A stretch of DNA of 54,980 nucleotides, from positions 1 to 54,980 of the forward strand of contig JAFSYJ010000011.1 in assembly GCA_017450025.1 (NCBI GenBank), read 5' to 3'. The notes beneath the pieces are model-generated. The model worked only from the letters and a program-made list of their open reading frames with translations, was not told the DNA's origin and ran no database searches. Both the position numbers and the translations under genes were made by a program. Below, piece by piece: positions 53,006 through 54,980 of this stretch (position 1 is its first letter; each line of letters begins with the position of its first letter). This stretch comes from Clostridia bacterium. GTDB taxonomy: Bacteria > Bacillota > Clostridia > UMGS1883 > UMGS1540.

Positions 53006-54364
53006 TTAGTTTGTAAGCAGTTTTTTCTTTGTTTTAAATAAAAATATAAAGCATATTAGATGGACAAGCGTTGTTATAATCCATGAAATCGGATAAGAAA
53101 CAAAAAGCGATTCGAGCGTTCTGTAATGACTGAAAACAGTATAAACCCAAACCACACGCATAACGCATGAGCCTATAAGCGAAACTATCATCGGCATAAC
53201 AGCGCTCCCCAGACCTCTCAACGCGCCGACAAAGACCTCCATAATACCGCAGATAAAATAAGTCGGAAGCAATATCGTCAGAATAAGCGTAGCTGCGGCG
53301 ATCGCGTCGGCATTTTGCGTGTAAATGGAAAGAATAGGTTTTGCCAACGCAAGAATCAGAAAACCCATACAAAGACCGACAACAGTTACAGAAATCAAGC
53401 AAGCAACGAGACTTTGTTTTACGCGTTTGATATTTTTTGCGCCAAAATTCTGCGCCGTGGCAGTAAGAGATGTGTGTAGAAAGGCGTTCTGCGCGGTATA
53501 GACAAAACCCGTCACGCTTGCGGCGGCGGCGCGCCCTGCCATAATATCCGGTCCGAATGTGTTGACAGACGACTGTATTATAACATTGGACAGAGAAAAC
53601 AGCGAGCTTTGAAAACCGGAAGGCAAACCGATGCGTATGATTTCAAACATTTCGGCTTTGTATATTTTAAGCTTTTTGATTTCCAGCCTATATACGCCGT
53701 TTGCCCTGATAAGGCAGCTGACGGTAAGTGCCGCGGACAAAGCCTGTGAAATAATCGTGGCAAGCGCGACGCCTGCGACATCCATATGAAAAACAATTAC
53801 AAAAATAAGATTAAGCACAACATTTACAATTCCCGAAACAATCGCAAAAAACAAAGGTCTTTTTGTATCGCCCACGGAGCGGAGTACAGCACTACCGAAC
53901 TGATAAAGCAAATGGGCAGGCAGTCCGAGAAAATAAATTTGGAGATAAAGCGTGGATTTGCCAATGATTTTTTCGGGAGAGCCCATAAGCTTAAGAGCAG
54001 GTCTTGCAACAAAAAAGCCTGCCATCGCAAGAAAAATACCGATAATGACGCTGAGAGTTATTGCGGTATGAACGGCACGGTGAAGCTTTTGTATATTGCG
54101 CGAGCCGTAGCAATTTGCGACAAGCACAGCAGTACCGACGGAAAGACCCAGAAAAAAATTTACTATCAAATTGTTGAGCGAGTTTGTAGAGCCAACTGCG
54201 GCAAGCGAATCGCTTCCTGCAAAGCGCCCGACAACTATAACATCGGCGGCGTTATAAAAAAGCTGCAAAACGCCTGTCAACATAAGAGGCAAAGCAAATA
54301 ATAAAATATTTTTAAACAGAGAGCCTTGCGTCATATCGATTTCGTGTTTTTTTACGGTATGCAT
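53006..54364 (-). CDS. MATE family efflux transporter
   Basis: A 452-aa twelve-helix transporter of the MATE/NorM type, using an ion gradient to expel drugs or metabolites. It begins DMTQGSLFKNILLFALPLMLTGVLQLFYNAADVIVVGRFAGSDSLAAVGSTNSLNNL, the clostridial MATE signature, and repeats the motif in the second half. I choose the ATG at 54364 (AAGGAAAG 9 bases upstream). Substrate unknown. It is divergent from the P-II-like gene. Confidence 0.9.
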   Translation of the reverse strand: MHTVKKHEIDMTQGSLFKNILLFALPLMLTGVLQLFYNAADVIVVGRFAGSDSLAAVGSTNSLNNLIVNFFLGLSVGTAVLVANCYGSRNIQKLHRAVHTAITLSVIIGIFLAMAGFFVARPALKLMGSPEKIIGKSTLYLQIYFLGLPAHLLYQFGSAVLRSVGDTKRPLFFAIVSGIVNVVLNLIFVIVFHMDVAGVALATIISQALSAALTVSCLIRANGVYRLEIKKLKIYKAEMFEIIRIGLPSGFQSSLFSLSNVIIQSSVNTFGPDIMAGRAAAASVTGFVYTAQNAFLHTSLTATAQNFGAKNIKRVKQSLVACLISVTVVGLCMGFLILALAKPILSIYTQNADAIAAATLILTILLPTYFICGIMEVFVGALRGLGSAVMPMIVSLIGSCVMRVVWVYTVFSHYRTLESLFVSYPISWIITTLVHLICFIFLFKTKKKLLTN

Positions 54365-54436
54365 AATTATACGCTTTCCTTTCCGAGGCACAATACATTA
54401 CACCTGTTTTACCTCTTTTTTTAATTCACCGCAGAT

Positions 54437-54465
54437 TTGACTTTTAGCCTTTTTTATGATACAAT
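54437..54465 (+). promoter_or_regulatory. Promoter of the P-II-like gene
   Basis: TTGACT (54437-54442), 17 bases, TACAAT (54460-54465), leader of about 16 bases. Confidence 0.75.
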
Positions 54466-54487
54466 CCTACAATAAGGAGTGATACAA

Positions 54488-54817
54488 ATGCAAGCAATAG
54501 TAATAGTGCTTAACAAAACAGAATGTCTCGAAGAACTTATGGAAAAGCTTTCAGAGCACAATGTCCGAGCGACAATAATTTCAAGCAAGGGTATGGCTCA
54601 CAGCCTGATGGATCTTGACAAAATGCGCTTTATAGAAAGCCTTAAAATCTTGCTCGACCCTATACATAAAGAAAACTATACCATATTTTCTGTTATAGAC
54701 GACCACCTTATTCCCGAGGTTTCAAAAATTGTAAACGAAGTCACAGGCGGCCTCGAAAAGAGCAATTCGGGCATTATTTTTACAGTTCCCGTGGGCTATG
54801 CCGAAGGCATAGCCTGA
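54488..54817 (+). CDS. P-II-like regulatory protein
   Basis: A 109-aa small protein with a ferredoxin-like beta-alpha-beta pattern: MQAIVIVLNKTECLEELMEKLSEHNVRATIISSKGM, IESLKILLDPIHKENYTIFSVIDDHL, and SNSGIIFTVPVGYAEGIA. This matches the P-II-like family of Clostridia with an unknown ligand; unlike GlnB it lacks a clear uridylylation loop. I use the ATG at 54488 (AAGGAGTG 6 bases upstream). The final codons lie in the inverted-repeat end at 54808-54833 and in a hairpin at 54794-54814, so the C-terminus may have been altered by it. Confidence 0.75.
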   Translation: MQAIVIVLNKTECLEELMEKLSEHNVRATIISSKGMAHSLMDLDKMRFIESLKILLDPIHKENYTIFSVIDDHLIPEVSKIVNEVTGGLEKSNSGIIFTVPVGYAEGIA

Positions 54818-54980
54818 TGGCTCTAATTTGAACTACGGTTTTTTTTTGGCAAATTTATGCCGATACTTCGTCAAATACCTTGTAAATACACCAAGTATTC
54901 CCCGCGGCATTTTCCTTGCCTCGACAAAAATTTGCACGAAACAAACTCCGAAGGACTTTAAATTATGAGATTTCAGACGA
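54808..54980. repeat. Left-hand part of the dispersed inverted-repeat element
   Basis: Bases 54808-54833 are the inverted counterpart of 118-143. The sequence continues with TACGG, a T9 run and an AT-rich interior to the window end, whose last 33 bases equal the first 33 of the window. No gene is visible. The 54794-54814 hairpin (GGCTATGCC, GAA, GGCATAGCC) overlaps its edge and probably serves as terminator for the P-II-like gene. Confidence 0.6.

Noticed and set aside
1..54980. Circular plasmid or phage, suggested by the 33-base end overlap
   Set aside because: The content is housekeeping and sporulation genes with no replication, partition or phage genes; both ends lie in a repeat.
1..54980. 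CRISPR array or defence island
   Set aside because: No regularly spaced direct repeats, cas genes or restriction-modification genes were seen.

Overview
The window looks like chromosomal DNA of a spore-forming, moderate-to-low GC Bacillota of class Clostridia. The evidence is many sporulation genes (spmA, spmB, gpr, ylbJ, yqfC, yqfD, a spoVB-like flippase, dipicolinate synthase A and B), a cortex-type LysM/CAP protein, meso-diaminopimelate dehydrogenase, a group II ECF transporter module, strong purine-rich Shine-Dalgarno sites and regular TTGACA-17-TATAAT promoters. Genus cannot be fixed from sequence alone. S-layer-homology and copper-amine-oxidase-like stalk domains point to a Clostridia relative with a proteinaceous wall-anchored surface. 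No rRNA, phage or complete insertion sequence was seen.

Layout. 1-2500: part of an inverted-repeat element, a short membrane ORF, a VanZ-like gene, a divergent XRE regulator/stalk-protein pair with matching operator-like half-sites, and tRNA-Gln(CUG). 2500-7900: nth, a lipid kinase, glyA, rarA and a glycosyltransferase. 8000-10300: a lipoprotein and an SLH-SGNH surface hydrolase interrupted by an in-frame amber codon. 10400-20600: RNase P RNA followed, on the same strand, by a long run read from nagB: lipoprotein, rRNA methyltransferase, ecfA1, ecfA2, ecfT, truA, DUF5711, cvpA, hslO, a two-domain ATPase and nif3. 20600-24900: spmAB, gpr, a zinc-ribbon mscL, ddh and a phosphoesterase. 25000-30300: DUF1540, thrC, a small P-loop protein, pgi, ispF, ispD and carD. 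30500-33400: an ECF substrate-binding component with ahcY, then ylbJ. 33480-42700: a compact block with the order known from Bacillus (yqfC, yqfD, phoH, pgpH-like, ybeY, era, yqzL, recO), then spoVB-like and mazG. 42700-44500: LysM-CAP, an AbrB-type regulator and a decayed capA fragment. 44580-47900: an amino-acid ABC transporter whose binding-protein and permease genes are separated by a 286-bp structured element with 30-bp inverted ends. 48000-52900: DUF421, DUF4363, a nucleotidyltransferase fused to a degenerate phosphomannomutase domain, and the dipicolinate synthase pair. 53000-54980: a MATE transporter, a P-II-like protein and the second half of the inverted-repeat element.

The last 33 bases equal the first 33, and both ends lie in what looks like one family of about 283-bp inverted-repeat element. 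Since the content is housekeeping, this most likely reflects an assembly break (or false circle) at a dispersed repeat rather than a plasmid.

No wholly new defence or biosynthetic system is evident. The items most worth a second look are the two inverted-repeat elements, the amber codon in the SLH-SGNH gene, the gpr start site buried in an upstream terminator, the fused pseudo-phosphomannomutase, the extra extracellular domain on the amino-acid permease, and the ECF/ahcY pairing.
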